From contig NZ_BMGG01000014.1 of NCBI RefSeq assembly GCF_014640075.1, positions 359 to 59,708 of the forward strand: a stretch of 59,350 bases of DNA, given 5' to 3'. The notes beneath the pieces are model-generated. The model was not told where the DNA came from and searched no databases. It saw only the letters and a list, made by a program, of their open reading frames with translations. Below are positions 35,225 to 44,897 of the stretch, piece after piece (position 1 is the stretch's first letter; every line of letters begins with the position of its first letter). The stretch is from Chelatococcus reniformis. GTDB lineage: Bacteria > Pseudomonadota > Alphaproteobacteria > Rhizobiales > Beijerinckiaceae. Both the position numbers and the translations under genes were made by a program.

Positions 35225-35348
35225 CGCGCTCTGCTCCCAGTTCGTCGGGGCATGCCGCCGAGCCGCGCGACGCGGCTCGCCATGGCTTGCATGCCCACAG
35301 TATCGTAATGCGCGCCCCCGCCTCGACCGGAGCCGAGGGCACCGCAAG

Positions 35349-36167
35349 TCAGCCGAAGCGTCCGGTGATGTAATCCTGCGTGCGCGAGTCGGTCGGCGAC
35401 GTGAAGATCTTCGATGTCGGGCCGAACTCGACGAGATCGCCGAGATACATGAAGGCGGTATTCTCCGACACGCGTGCCGCCTGCTGCATGTTGTGCGTGA
35501 CGATGGCGATCGTGTAGTCGCTCTTGAGCTCGTCGATCAGCTCCTCGATCTTGGCCGTCGAGATCGGATCCAGCGCCGAGCAGGGCTCGTCGAGCAGGAT
35601 GACCTCGGGCCGGATCGCCACGGTGCGGGCAATGCACAGGCGCTGCTGCTGGCCGCCGGAGAGGCTGAGGCCGCTCGCGTTCAGCTTGTTCTTCACCTCG
35701 TCCCAGATCGCCGCCCGCCGCAGCGAGGATTCAATGCGGTCGTCGAGCTCGCTCTTCGGCACCTTCTCGTAGAGGCGGATGCCGAAGGCGATGTTGTCGT
35801 AGATGCTCATCGGGAACGGTGTCGGCTTCTGGAACACCATGCCGACCCGCGAACGCAGGATGTTCACGTCCTGCTTGGGCGCCAGGATGTTGTTCCCGTC
35901 GAGCAGCACCTCGCCCTCGGCGCGCTGGCCCGGATAGAGATCGTACATCCGGTTCAGGACGCGCAGCAGGGTGGACTTGCCGCACCCGGACGGGCCGATG
36001 AAGGCGGTGACCTTGCGATCGTAGAGCGGCAGGTCGATGCCCTTCAGGGCGAGGCTATCGCCGTAGTAGAAGCGCAGGTTGCGGACCGTGATCTTCTCCT
36101 TGAGGCCCTGGGTGGAGGAGACCGGCCTGGCGGCTGCGATTTCGGCGGCGGAAACGGATTCGCTCAT
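35349..36167 (-). CDS. pstB: Phosphate ABC transporter ATPase PstB
   Basis: 272 aa ABC ATPase. Walker [11 protein letters not shown]-loop [12 protein letters not shown], signature [13 protein letters not shown], Walker [14 protein letters not shown] and H-loop [12 protein letters not shown]-terminal extension with the alphaproteobacterial pattern. ATG 36167 overlaps the pstA stop (ATGA). Confidence 0.97.
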   Translation of the reverse strand: MSESVSAAEIAAARPVSSTQGLKEKITVRNLRFYYGDSLALKGIDLPLYDRKVTAFIGPSGCGKSTLLRVLNRMYDLYPGQRAEGEVLLDGNNILAPKQDVNILRSRVGMVFQKPTPFPMSIYDNIAFGIRLYEKVPKSELDDRIESSLRRAAIWDEVKNKLNASGLSLSGGQQQRLCIARTVAIRPEVILLDEPCSALDPISTAKIEELIDELKSDYTIAIVTHNMQQAARVSENTAFMYLGDLVEFGPTSKIFTSPTDSRTQDYITGRFG

Positions 36168-37009
36168 TTCTGTGTCCTCGCGGCGACGACCCGCGCCAAG
36201 ATGGAAAGAGTCAGCACGGCCAGGGTGATGATCAGCGCGCCGGTCCACGCCAGCTTCTGCCAGTCCGCGTAGGGCGACAGGGCGAACTGGAAGATCACGA
36301 CCGGCAGGCTCGCCATCGGCCCGTTCAGGTTGGTGCTGGCGAACTGGTTGTTGAGGGCGGTGAACAGCAGCGGCGCCGTTTCACCGGAGACGCGGGCGAT
36401 GGCCAGCAGCACGCCGGTGATCATGCCGGCACGGGCCGCCCGGTAGGCGATCCGGCGGATGACGAAATGGCGCGGCATGCCGAGCGCCGACGCCGCCTCG
36501 CGCAACGGGTTGGGAACCAGGAGCAGCATGTCTTCCGTAGTGCGCACGACCACCGGGATCACGATGACCGCCAGCGCCACCGATCCGGCGATCGCCGAGA
36601 AATGGCCCATCTGGATCACCATGACCTCGTAGATGAAGAGGCCAACGACGATGGAAGGCGCGCTGAGCAGGATGTCGTTGATGAAGCGGACGACCGTGGA
36701 CAGCCGGCTGTGCCGACCGTATTCGGCCATGTAGGTGCCGGCGAGGATACCGATCGGCGTGCCGATCACGACGCCGAGGCCGGTCATGATCAGGCTGCCG
36801 ACGATGGCATTCAGCAGACCCCCGGCCGATCCGGGAGGCGGCGTGTTCTCGGTGAACACCGCGGTGCTGAGGCCGCTGAAGCCCTCCCACAACAGGGTTC
36901 CCAGGATGATCACGAGCCACGTCAGGCCAAAGACCGCGGCCGCCATGCAGAGGCCCATCATGACCCCGTTGGAGCGCTTGCGCCCCGCAAACGATACACG
37001 CGCGGTCAT
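36164..37009 (-). CDS. pstA: Phosphate ABC transporter permease PstA
   Basis: 281 aa with six predicted helices ([80 protein letters not shown] among them) and the EAA loop [20 protein letters not shown] that contacts PstB. Four-base overlap with pstB, four-base gap after pstC. Forms the channel with PstC. Confidence 0.96.
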   Translation of the reverse strand: MTARVSFAGRKRSNGVMMGLCMAAAVFGLTWLVIILGTLLWEGFSGLSTAVFTENTPPPGSAGGLLNAIVGSLIMTGLGVVIGTPIGILAGTYMAEYGRHSRLSTVVRFINDILLSAPSIVVGLFIYEVMVIQMGHFSAIAGSVALAVIVIPVVVRTTEDMLLLVPNPLREAASALGMPRHFVIRRIAYRAARAGMITGVLLAIARVSGETAPLLFTALNNQFASTNLNGPMASLPVVIFQFALSPYADWQKLAWTGALIITLAVLTLSILARVVAARTQK

Positions 37010-37013
37010 GCTC

Positions 37014-38039
37014 TCACTTCCCCTGCTGCTTTTCGAGACGCAGCAGCATGAGCCGCGCGAATGCGAGGACGACGAAGGTGATGACGAAGAGCAGCAGGCC
37101 CAGCGCGATCAGCGACGAGGTGTAGAGGTCGCCCACCGCTTCGGTGAATTCGTTGGCGATCGTGGCGGAGATCGTGGTGCCCGGCTGCAGGATCGATGCG
37201 GAAATCTTGTGAGCGTTGCCGATGACGAAGGTCACCGCCATGGTCTCGCCGAGGGCGCGGCCCAGGCCCAGCATGACGCCGCCGATCACGCCGACGCGGG
37301 TGTAGGGGATGACGACGTTGCGGACCACCTCCCACGTGGTGCAGCCGACGCCGTAGGCGGCCTCCTTCAGCACCGGAGGCACGGTCTCGAACACGTCGCG
37401 GGAGATCGAGGTGATGAACGGCAGTACCATGATCGCCAGGATGAGCCCGGCGGTGAGCACCCCGATGCCGTAGGGCGGGCCGGCGAAGACCGACGACAGG
37501 ATGGGGATGTTGCCGAAGACCGAGATCAGGAACGGCTGCAACGTCTGCTGCAGGAACGGCGCGAAAACGAAGAGGCCCCAGATGCCGTAGATGATCGACG
37601 GAATGCCCGCGAGCAGCTCGACGGCGATGCCGATCGGCCGGCGCAGCACCGGCGGGCAAAGCTCGGTGAGGAAGATGGCGATGCCGAGGCCCACGGGGAC
37701 GGCGATCAGCATGGCAATGAGCGAGGTCACCAGCGTGCCGTAGATCGGCGCCAATGCGCCGAACTTCTCGGTCACCGGGTTCCACGACTGCGACGTGACG
37801 AAGCCGAAGCCGAACGTTTGCAGCGCGGGCAGCGCGCCCGCGATCAGGGCGACGATGACACCGCCCAGGAGCACCAGCACCAGAAGGGCGGCGCCGCGGG
37901 TCAGGTTGAAGAAGGCGAGATCGCCCAGTCGAAAGCCCCGCAGCACCGACGCGCGGTCGACGGCCTTTGCCGCCGGCTCGGCCGTACTTGGGTTCAGCGC
38001 TACATCAGCCATCGGTGATCGTTCCTGGACATCGGACAT
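37014..38039 (-). CDS. pstC: Phosphate ABC transporter permease PstC
   Basis: 341 aa from ATG 38039 (an in-frame ATG at 38012 has a better-spaced AGGA). Six or more helices ([60 protein letters not shown]) and the EAA loop [20 protein letters not shown]. Partner of PstA in high-affinity phosphate uptake. The ~50-residue cytoplasmic N-terminus is variable in the family. Confidence 0.95.
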   Translation of the reverse strand: MSDVQERSPMADVALNPSTAEPAAKAVDRASVLRGFRLGDLAFFNLTRGAALLVLVLLGGVIVALIAGALPALQTFGFGFVTSQSWNPVTEKFGALAPIYGTLVTSLIAMLIAVPVGLGIAIFLTELCPPVLRRPIGIAVELLAGIPSIIYGIWGLFVFAPFLQQTLQPFLISVFGNIPILSSVFAGPPYGIGVLTAGLILAIMVLPFITSISRDVFETVPPVLKEAAYGVGCTTWEVVRNVVIPYTRVGVIGGVMLGLGRALGETMAVTFVIGNAHKISASILQPGTTISATIANEFTEAVGDLYTSSLIALGLLLFVITFVVLAFARLMLLRLEKQQGK

Positions 38040-38149
38040 GCGGTTCCCGCATTCACTCGAGAGACCCAATGGGGCGAGTGCCACGCACGCGATCGAAGTG
38101 AATGGTGCGGCAAGGCGCTGGCGCCTTGCCGCATTCTACGGACGGACGA

Positions 38150-39199
38150 TCAGTTGGAGGCCGACGGCATCACCGGCTTGCCGTTGGCGTCAACCACCTG
38201 CACCCATTCCTTCTTGACCAGGCCCACCACCTTCTCGGGCATGGGGATGTAGTCGAGATCGTCGGCGAGGGTCGCACCCCGGGCATAGGCCCAGTTGAAG
38301 AACTTGAGGGCCTCGGCGGCGGAGGCCGGATCCTGCGGCTTCTTGTGCATCAGGATGAAGGTGGCGGCCGTGATCGGCCAGGAGTCGGCACCCGGCTCGT
38401 CGGTCAGGATCACGCCGAAGCCCGGAACGGAACTCCAGTCGGCATTGGCCGCGGCAGCCTGGAACGTCTTGGTCTCCGGGCCGACGACCTTGCCGTCCTT
38501 GTTCTTCATCTTGGCATGGGTGAGCTTGTTCTGCTTGGCGTAGGCATATTCGACGTAACCGATCGAGCCCTTGGTCTGCGCGACGTTGGCGGCGACGCCC
38601 TCGTTGCCCTTGGCGCCGAGGCCGACCGGCCACTCGACGGCGGTAGCGGAGCCGACCTTCGACTTCCAGTCCGGGCTCACCTTGCTCAGGTAGTCGGTGA
38701 AGTTGAAGGTGGTGCCCGAGCCGTCCGAGCGGCGGACGACGGCGATCGCGGTGGACGGCAGGGTCACGCCGGCGTTGAGCGCCTTGATGGCGGCGTCATC
38801 CCAGGTCTTGATGTCACCGAGGAAGATCTTGGCCAGGGTCGGACCATCCAGCACGAGCTGGCCGGGCTGAACGCCCTCAAGGTTCAGGACCGGCACGATG
38901 CCGCCCATTACCATCGGGAACTGGATCAGACCGTCCTTCTCGAGCTCCTCGCCCTTCAGCGGGGCGTCGCTGGCGCCAAAGGTCACGGTGCGGGCTTTGA
39001 TCTGCTTGATGCCGCCGCCGGAACCGATCGACTGGTAGTTCAGACTGACGCCCGCGTCCTTCCTGTAGGCCTCGGCCCACTTCGCATAAACGGGATAGGG
39101 GAAGCTCGCGCCGGCGCCCGAGATTTCGGCGGCGAAGGACAGTGTCGCAAAGCCGACGGCAGCGATGCTGGCCGCAGCGATGAGCGATTGAAACTTCAC
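38150..39199 (-). CDS. pstS: Periplasmic phosphate-binding protein PstS
   Basis: 349 aa. Signal peptide [20 protein letters not shown] (cleavage near SFAAE), then [64 protein letters not shown]: the Ser/Thr/Asp/Arg phosphate-coordinating loops of PstS. First gene of the pst operon, ~100 bp below a triple Pho box; likely the most strongly induced gene in phosphate starvation. Confidence 0.97.
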   Translation of the reverse strand: MKFQSLIAAASIAAVGFATLSFAAEISGAGASFPYPVYAKWAEAYRKDAGVSLNYQSIGSGGGIKQIKARTVTFGASDAPLKGEELEKDGLIQFPMVMGGIVPVLNLEGVQPGQLVLDGPTLAKIFLGDIKTWDDAAIKALNAGVTLPSTAIAVVRRSDGSGTTFNFTDYLSKVSPDWKSKVGSATAVEWPVGLGAKGNEGVAANVAQTKGSIGYVEYAYAKQNKLTHAKMKNKDGKVVGPETKTFQAAAANADWSSVPGFGVILTDEPGADSWPITAATFILMHKKPQDPASAAEALKFFNWAYARGATLADDLDYIPMPEKVVGLVKKEWVQVVDANGKPVMPSASN

Positions 39200-39298
39200 G
39201 GGGGTCTCTCCTTAAGGGTTGCAGAAAGGCCTTCAGGCGGCGCCGACCGGCACCGCCAGTTGCTCGCGCACAATGAAGCCCCTTAGCGCGGCCTACGT

Positions 39299-39327
39299 AT
39301 GACACCCAGATGACAGTCGAATGACAC
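39299..39327 (-). promoter_or_regulatory. Pho box (three PhoB repeats) of pstS
   Basis: Three ATGACAN units at 39299-39305, 39310-39316 and 39321-39327 spaced exactly 11 bp (plus-strand reading); on the coding strand GTGTCAT, CTGTCAT, GTGTCAT. This is 1.5 Pho boxes of the consensus CTGTCAT-N4-CTGTCAT, about 100 bp upstream of pstS and just after phoR. Confidence 0.9.
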
Positions 39328-39360
39328 CGCGGGTCCTTTGCCCGCCAACGACCGGCGCGA

Positions 39361-40677
39361 TCATCCGCGCATGCGGCCCGCAGCCTTCTGGTCGCCAAAG
39401 AGAGGCAGAACGACGCGAAACAGCGCCCCCTGTCCGAGCTCGCTCTCGATCTGCAAGCGCCCGCGGTGATGGTTGACGATATGCTTGACGATGGCAAGCC
39501 CCAGGCCCGTACCGCCCTTGTCCCGGCTGGCAGCAACGTCGACGCGGTAGAATCGCTCGGTCAGCCGCGGCACATGCTCGGGCCCGATGCCGGGGCCGAA
39601 ATCCCGGACCGAGATGGAGATCTCATTGTCGTTCGCTGCCGCCCCTTCCGCGGGCGTCGACACGGTGATGACGACCCGCTTGCCCGACTGGCCGTACTTG
39701 ACCGCGTTCTCGATCAGGTTCTCGAACACCCGCAGCAGTTCGTCACGGTCGCCGGGGACGATCACCGGCGTCGAGGGCGCCACCAGCTCGAGCGCCACGC
39801 CGCGGTCGCCGGCCAGCGGTGTGAGGGTGTCGATGATGTGCTTGACCAGGCCCAGCACGTCCACGGGAGTCGCCGGCTGCACGTGAGCACGCATCTCGAT
39901 CCGCGACAGGGACAGCAGGTCGTCGATCAGGCGCGACATGCGCTGGGCCTGCTCGCGCATGATGCCGAGGAAGCGCTCGCGGGCGACCGCGTCGTTGCGC
40001 GCCGGCCCCTGCAAGGTCTCGATGAAGCCCATCACCGACGCGAGCGGCGTGCGCAACTCGTGGCTGGCATTGGCGACGAAATCGACGCGCATGTGCTCCA
40101 GACGCCGAGCGGCCGTCTCATCCCGGAAGAACAGCAGCGCGCCCTTGTCATCGCCCGCGGTCAGGGCGGTGATGGAGACCGCGTACACGCGCTCGGCCCC
40201 TCCCCGATGGGTGAACTCGACCGTCCGCGCCTCGCCCGACTTGAGCACGTCGTCGAGCCCCTCCAGCACCGCCGGGGCGCGCAGCGTGAACGACAACGGC
40301 TGGGCGATGCGCAAGGTCGGAAATGCGCCATAGGCCGCCGGCGTCGCACCGACGACCACGCTGCGGCGGTCGACGAGCAGCGCCGGATCGGGAACCGCCC
40401 CCAGCAGCGCCGCCACGCCGGCATCCGCCCTGTCGCCCGAGCGGCTGGCGGACGGCACCCCGATCGGCATGCGGTCCCTGAAGAGCAGCAGGGTCAGGAG
40501 GATCGCGGTGCCGCTCGCCGCCATCAACCAAGGGCTGAGGCCGTGCTCCGCCAGAGCGAACAGGGCGAAGACGACCGAGGTCGTCGCCGTCGCGCAGACG
40601 GCGGCCTCGCGGCCGCGCAGGCCCCGCGTCTGGGTCGTATCGGCAGGCATGCGTTGCTCAGGCGGCGCCAAGGTCAC
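39361..40677 (-). CDS. phoR: Phosphate regulon sensor kinase PhoR
   Basis: 438 aa (GTG start at 40677; ATG 40650 is an alternative). Two N-terminal helices (AVCATATTSVVFALFALAEH, PWLMAASGTAILLTLLLF), a PAS-like region at about 95-200, HisKA with SHELRTPLASVMGFIETLQG (phospho-His) and HATPase with NLIENAVKYG, VRDFGPGIGPEHVPRLTERF, GGTGLGLAIVKHI. Transfers phosphate to PhoB under phosphate limitation. Upstream of and co-directional with pstS. Confidence 0.95.
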   Translation of the reverse strand: MTLAPPEQRMPADTTQTRGLRGREAAVCATATTSVVFALFALAEHGLSPWLMAASGTAILLTLLLFRDRMPIGVPSASRSGDRADAGVAALLGAVPDPALLVDRRSVVVGATPAAYGAFPTLRIAQPLSFTLRAPAVLEGLDDVLKSGEARTVEFTHRGGAERVYAVSITALTAGDDKGALLFFRDETAARRLEHMRVDFVANASHELRTPLASVMGFIETLQGPARNDAVARERFLGIMREQAQRMSRLIDDLLSLSRIEMRAHVQPATPVDVLGLVKHIIDTLTPLAGDRGVALELVAPSTPVIVPGDRDELLRVFENLIENAVKYGQSGKRVVITVSTPAEGAAANDNEISISVRDFGPGIGPEHVPRLTERFYRVDVAASRDKGGTGLGLAIVKHIVNHHRGRLQIESELGQGALFRVVLPLFGDQKAAGRMRG

Positions 40678-40738
40678 GGCCTCCCAGCCGGCGGTAAAGC
40701 ATTCCCTGACGGCATCCTAATCGCGAGATGCTACCGAT

Positions 40739-41806
40739 TTACGGAGGTGCCGCCCACGCCCTCGCGCGCAGACGCTTTCTGACCTCATGGGCGCCCAGCA
40801 GCAACAGCGCCACGACGAACGGCATCAAATAATAGTAGAGGCGAAATAGCAGCAGCGCCCCCAGCACCCGCTCTCCGGGCAAGCCGGACAGGGCAACGAG
40901 GATGGTGGCCTCGAAGACCCCCAGCCCGCCCGGCGCGTGGCTGGCGATGCCGAGCATGCAGGCGCAGACATAGATGGCCAGGAAGGTTTCGTAGCTCAGG
41001 CCATGTCCGGCCGGCAGCAGCACGTACAGCACGCCGGCACCGGCGCAGACGTCGCCGGCGCCGAGGATCATCTGGCCGATGGTCAGACGGAATCCCGGCA
41101 GCTCCAGGCGCCAGCCCTGGATCGTCGCGGCCCTATGCTTGATCGACACCCAGACGAGATAGCCGGCGACAACGGCGAAGACCACGAGGCCCGCGATCTG
41201 GTTCATCGCGATGCGCGTGTGTGCGAGCAAGGCAATGGCGCCCGCCTCCCGCACCAAGCTCCAGGCCAGGACCACGCCCATGCCCAGCCAGAAGGTGATG
41301 CCCGCGATCACGGTCAGCGTCGCCACCTGCGAGGCGCGCAGGCCCTTGGCCGAATAGATCCAGTAGCGCACCGTGCCGGCCGTCACGAGCGGGAAGCCGA
41401 GGGTGAAGCTGACGGCGTAGCTTGTGAACGAGGCGAGTGCCGTCGTGCGATAAGGAACGCGCAGGCGCATCTGTCGGAGCGCCAGGAAGTCGTAGCCGGT
41501 GAGCAGCACATAGCTGGTGCAGGTGAGCAACAGGGCGATGCAAGTCTGTCGGCCGGTGACGCCCGAGAAGGCCGCCCGCACGTCGGCGGCGTCGAGCTGG
41601 CTTACGGTACGCCAGAGGACGTATAGCGCGGCCGCGAACAGCACGGCGCTGGCGAAGCCGCCCAAAATCGAGAACCGTCGCCGGCGCGCGTGATGGACCA
41701 CGTCGTCCGCGGCCCGGCCGGACGCCTGCGCCGCATCGGCGTCCGCCGCAACGGTGACCAGCGCCGCGCCCGATGCATCCGGCTCTTTGACCTCACTTCG
41801 CATCAA
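40739..41806 (-). CDS. YbhN/LPG synthase-like integral membrane protein (UPF0104)
   Basis: 355 aa with about eight hydrophobic helices after a charged cytoplasmic N-terminus (FASAVLFAAALYVLWRTVSQ, TCIALLLTCTSYVLLTGYDF, GITFWLGMGVVLAWSLV, AGLVVFAVVAGYLVWVSI) and the conserved SHAPGGLGVFEATILVAL segment of the lysylphosphatidylglycerol synthetase TM family. Stand-alone members lack the synthase domain and are proposed flippases or lipid-linked transporters. Follows phoR with a 60-bp gap on the same strand. Confidence 0.88.
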   Translation of the reverse strand: MMRSEVKEPDASGAALVTVAADADAAQASGRAADDVVHHARRRRFSILGGFASAVLFAAALYVLWRTVSQLDAADVRAAFSGVTGRQTCIALLLTCTSYVLLTGYDFLALRQMRLRVPYRTTALASFTSYAVSFTLGFPLVTAGTVRYWIYSAKGLRASQVATLTVIAGITFWLGMGVVLAWSLVREAGAIALLAHTRIAMNQIAGLVVFAVVAGYLVWVSIKHRAATIQGWRLELPGFRLTIGQMILGAGDVCAGAGVLYVLLPAGHGLSYETFLAIYVCACMLGIASHAPGGLGVFEATILVALSGLPGERVLGALLLFRLYYYLMPFVVALLLLGAHEVRKRLRARAWAAPP

Positions 41807-41964
41807 ACGCCTTCAGCACGCCTTCATCATTGCAGCGACGCCAGCGGTGCCGCCCGTCTTGCCCGATGCGCCGGTTACGTGCATCGAGGCGGAACCCGGC
41901 TCGCATAGCCCGTCCGCTCCGACGACTCAAATCGGCATCGACGACCGGCACTGAGCAACAAGAC

Positions 41965-42954
41965 ATGGCCGAACCATATCAAGGCATCATCGCGATCACC
42001 GGCGGCACGGGTTTCGTGGGCACATATGCCACCGCCTATCTCGCGGCCAAGGGCTATGCGCCGCGTCTCATCACGCGCCGGGCCGGCGTCGCCGACCCCG
42101 CGGCATCGGTGACGATCGTGACGGCCGGCGATCTCGCCGCGCCCGGCACCGAGCTGGCGCCCGCGCTCGCCGGAGCAGATGCGGTCGTGCACCTGGCGGC
42201 GCGCGCCCACCGGGCCGTCGGCGAAGGCGCCGATGCGCTGGCTCTCTATCGCGCGGAAAACCGGGACCCGACGATCGCGCTGGCGCGCGCCGCGGCGACG
42301 GCGGGCGTGCGGCATTTCATCTTCGCCAGCACCGCCTATGTGCACGGGCATGGCGGCGACGGGCTCATCCACCCCGACATGCCGCTGGCGCCAAGCGGCG
42401 CCTACGCGGTGAGCAAGGCCGAAGCCGAGACGGCGCTGGCGGGCGTAGCCCGCGACACCGGTCTTGCGGTGACGATCATCCGGCCCACGATCGTCTACGG
42501 CCCGGATGCGAAGGCCAATATCCGTGCCCTGTCGCGGGCCGTTGCCCGCTCCCTGCCGCTGCCCTTCGCCGCGGTCAGCAACCGCAGATCCTTCCTCGGC
42601 ATCGAGAACCTGGCCTCCTTCATCGACCACCGCCTGGCGCATCCGCCGGCCGCCGGCCGCTGCGAGGCGTTCCTGCTCGCCGATGCGGAGATCGTCTCGA
42701 CGCCGCAGTTCATCCGCCTGCTCGCCGCCGCCCACGGCCGGCGGGCGCGCCTGCTGCCCGTCCCGGCGCGTGCCCTCGCCGCCGCGCTGTCGCTCGTCGG
42801 TCGCGCGGGCATGGCGCAAAGCCTGCTCGGCTCGTTCGCCGCCGACATCGGCCCGGCCCGGGCGCTCGGCTGGGCTCCGCCGGTGTCGCTCGCCCAGGGC
42901 CTCGTCGACATGGTGGGCGCGGACGGCGACGGCCGCCTGGGTCACGGCGCTTGA
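41965..42954 (+). CDS. NAD-dependent epimerase/dehydratase (extended SDR)
   Basis: 329 aa Rossmann-fold protein. NAD motif TGGTGFVGTY near 13-22, VVHLAARAH, catalytic Ser/Thr region FASTAYVHG and Tyr-Lys pair YAVSK, then IIRPTIVYGP. Related to UDP-sugar 4-epimerases and to complex I assembly (NDUFA9-like) proteins; substrate unclear. Its last codons overlap the RpoH-type promoter of the next gene. Confidence 0.88.
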   Translation: MAEPYQGIIAITGGTGFVGTYATAYLAAKGYAPRLITRRAGVADPAASVTIVTAGDLAAPGTELAPALAGADAVVHLAARAHRAVGEGADALALYRAENRDPTIALARAAATAGVRHFIFASTAYVHGHGGDGLIHPDMPLAPSGAYAVSKAEAETALAGVARDTGLAVTIIRPTIVYGPDAKANIRALSRAVARSLPLPFAAVSNRRSFLGIENLASFIDHRLAHPPAAGRCEAFLLADAEIVSTPQFIRLLAAAHGRRARLLPVPARALAAALSLVGRAGMAQSLLGSFAADIGPARALGWAPPVSLAQGLVDMVGADGDGRLGHGA

Positions 42955-42980
42955 AATGCAGCCGGCAATGCCTAGATCTG
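42950..42980 (+). promoter_or_regulatory. RpoH (sigma-32) type promoter for hsp20
   Basis: CTTG (42950-42953), 17 bases, CCTAGATCTG (42971-42980): matches the alphaproteobacterial heat-shock consensus CTTG-N17-CYTATNTNNG at all but one specified -10 base. It overlaps the stop of the epimerase gene. Confidence 0.65.
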
Positions 42981-43037
42981 GCCCGATGCCGCAGCAGCGG
43001 GTCACCCCTACGAAGTGCCTTCGAAAGGGCTTCGCCG

Positions 43038-43466
43038 ATGAGCAGAGCTTCGCCGTTCTCACACCCGTTTTTGCTCGGTTTCGACGAGATCGAGCAAGCG
43101 CTCGATAGAGCAGCCAAAGCGGCGTCTGACGGCTATCCGCCCTACAATATCGAGCGCATCCCTCGCGAAGGGAACGAGCCGGAGCGGCTGCGCATTGTCC
43201 TTGCTCTGGCGGGCTTCACGCGGGAGCAGCTCGAGATCACGCTGGAGGAGAACCAGTTGGTGATTCGCGGTCGGCAAGTCGAAGACAAGACACGTCAGTT
43301 TCTGCACCGCGGCATCGCCGCGCGCCAGTTTCAGCGCTCCTTCCTGCTTGCCGACGGCATGGAGGTGCTCGGGGCCGACCTGTCGAACGGGCTGCTGTCC
43401 GTGGACTTGGCCAGGCCCGATGCCGAGCGCATCGTGCGGAAGATCGAGATTTCGGCGCGCAGCTGA
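43038..43466 (+). CDS. Small heat shock protein Hsp20
   Basis: 142 aa IbpA/HspA-type holdase. N-terminal FDEIEQALDRAAKA, then the alpha-crystallin domain: YPPYNIERIPREG, LRIVLALAGFTREQLEITLE, ENQLVIRGRQ, QFLHRGIAARQFQRSFLLAD, and LSNGLLSVDLARP. ATG 43038 fits the family start (MSRASPFSHPF). Paired with DUF1150, as usual in alphaproteobacteria, behind a heat-shock-type promoter. Confidence 0.95.
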   Translation: MSRASPFSHPFLLGFDEIEQALDRAAKAASDGYPPYNIERIPREGNEPERLRIVLALAGFTREQLEITLEENQLVIRGRQVEDKTRQFLHRGIAARQFQRSFLLADGMEVLGADLSNGLLSVDLARPDAERIVRKIEISARS

Positions 43467-43514
43467 AGCGGCCGAACAACCGCACCGCTCATCGGAGGGT
43501 GCGAGGAGGACGAG

Positions 43515-43766
43515 ATGAACGACATCACCCACGCCGACGACGCCGAATTCGTGCTGACCGACGCCGATGAGAAGCTCGCCTACGTCCGGGCCATCCGCTC
43601 GGAAGACGTACAGCAGCTGTTTCCGCAGGCCCCTGCGCTCCAGCCCGGCATCGAGCTGTTTGCCCTGCTCACCGCCGACGGCACGCCCATCCTGCTGACC
43701 GATTCGCGCGCTTCGGCGCTGGCCAACGCATGGGCGCAGGACCTGACCACCGTCAGCGTCCACTGA
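43515..43766 (+). CDS. DUF1150 family protein
   Basis: 83 aa: DDAEFVLTDADEKLAYVRAI, GIELFALLTADGTPILLTDS, ASALANAWAQDL. This domain is found almost only in alphaproteobacteria downstream of hsp20 genes; role unknown. GAGGAGGACGAG precedes the ATG. Followed by a strong terminator. Confidence 0.93.
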   Translation: MNDITHADDAEFVLTDADEKLAYVRAIRSEDVQQLFPQAPALQPGIELFALLTADGTPILLTDSRASALANAWAQDLTTVSVH

Positions 43767-43793
43767 CGCCGGCGCAGGACCGATGGTTTTCAG

Positions 43794-43826
43794 AAGGCCG
43801 AGCGGCTGATGTCCGCTCGGCCTTTT
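43794..43826 (+). terminator. Rho-independent terminator after hsp20-DUF1150
   Basis: Perfect 12-bp stem AAGGCCGAGCGG/CCGCTCGGCCTT, seven-base loop, four T. Confidence 0.93.
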
Positions 43827-43909
43827 CGCCGACGGACATCGGGGCCCGGATCGGCGAAACGGGAGGGTCTCCCCTCGGGTATTTCCCGATCAGATCGAAA
43901 CACCTGATC

Positions 43910-43988
43910 GCTAGGAATGCTCCAAGTCTTTGAATTTGGATCGCTTCTCCCCGATCGGGTGATTCCACCCGTTCAAGAAATGCTCTAG
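43910..43988. repeat. Short-type intergenic repeat copy
   Basis: Reverse complement TAGAGCATTTCTTGAACGGG, GGAATCACCCGATCGGGGAG, GATCCAAATTCAAAGACTTG, GAGCATTCC. It provides the TAG stop (43985-43987) of the minus-strand hydrolase. Confidence 0.75.
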
Positions 43989-44809
43989 GCGCGCGGATGC
44001 TCCGCCACCATCGCCTCGACGGCACCGACCAGGCGCTCGATGTCCTGCGGCCGCGACAGCCGATGGTCGCCATCCTTGACCAGGGTCAGACTGACCGAAT
44101 CCCCCGGCAGATGCTCGACCACTTCCATGGCATGCGCCCACGGCACATCGGGATCCTGCATGCCCTGGAGAATGTGGACGGGGCAGCCCGTCGAGATCGG
44201 ACGCCCGAGCATGAGGTGCTTGCGCCCATCGTCGATGAGCTTGCGCGAGATCGGATAGGGCTCGTCGGAATAGGCCGACGGACGATACCAGACGCCGGCG
44301 CCAGCGATCGCCCGCTTGCCCTCGTCCGGCATCGAGGCCCACATCCGCTCGGTGAAATCGACCGCCGGTGCGATCAGCACGAGCCCGCCGGGCGCCTGGG
44401 CGGGCCGCTCGCGCATCAGCGCCGCGGTGGCGAGCAGCGCGATCCACCCCCCCATCGACGAGCCGACCAGCACAGGCCGCTCACCGGCGAAAGCGCCGAT
44501 GACGGCCAGCGCATCCTCGAGCCAGATGGACACGGTGCAATCCTCGAAGCGCCCCGGCGACTCGCCGTGCGCGCTGTAGTCCATGCGCAGAAACGGCCGG
44601 CCGGTGCGCGCGGCCCAGCGGTCGAGCTCTGTCGCCTTGGTGGCCCGCATGTCCGACCGGAACCCGCCGAGCCACACCACGGTGGGGCCCCGGCCCGGCC
44701 GGCGCAGCAGGGCGATCCGGCGGGCGGGCGCGCCCACCTCGATATAGTCGGGACTGGTATCGTTCACGCCCAAATATCCCCTGTGTGAGCAGCCGGTGCG
44801 GTTAGGCAT
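43985..44809 (-). CDS. Alpha/beta hydrolase
   Basis: 274 aa. Nucleophile elbow VLVGSSMGGWIAL near 112-120, oxyanion WLGGFRSDMRATKATELDRW near 46, acid-bearing ILQGMQDPDVPW near 225 and catalytic His in VKDGDHRLSRPQD near 250. Likely cytoplasmic carboxylesterase/thioesterase related to palmitoyl-protein thioesterase ABHD10-type proteins; substrate unknown. Start could be ATG 44809 or GTG 44767 (NDTSPDYIEV). The stop lies in a repeat. Confidence 0.88.
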   Translation of the reverse strand: MPNRTGCSHRGYLGVNDTSPDYIEVGAPARRIALLRRPGRGPTVVWLGGFRSDMRATKATELDRWAARTGRPFLRMDYSAHGESPGRFEDCTVSIWLEDALAVIGAFAGERPVLVGSSMGGWIALLATAALMRERPAQAPGGLVLIAPAVDFTERMWASMPDEGKRAIAGAGVWYRPSAYSDEPYPISRKLIDDGRKHLMLGRPISTGCPVHILQGMQDPDVPWAHAMEVVEHLPGDSVSLTLVKDGDHRLSRPQDIERLVGAVEAMVAEHPRA

Positions 44810-44897
44810 TTGAAGTTCCTAAACGCGGATGCCATGAGAAGGAAGGCAGCACCGTCCGCAACCGCAGACCTCCGGGACCTTGATTCAGCAACTCACG

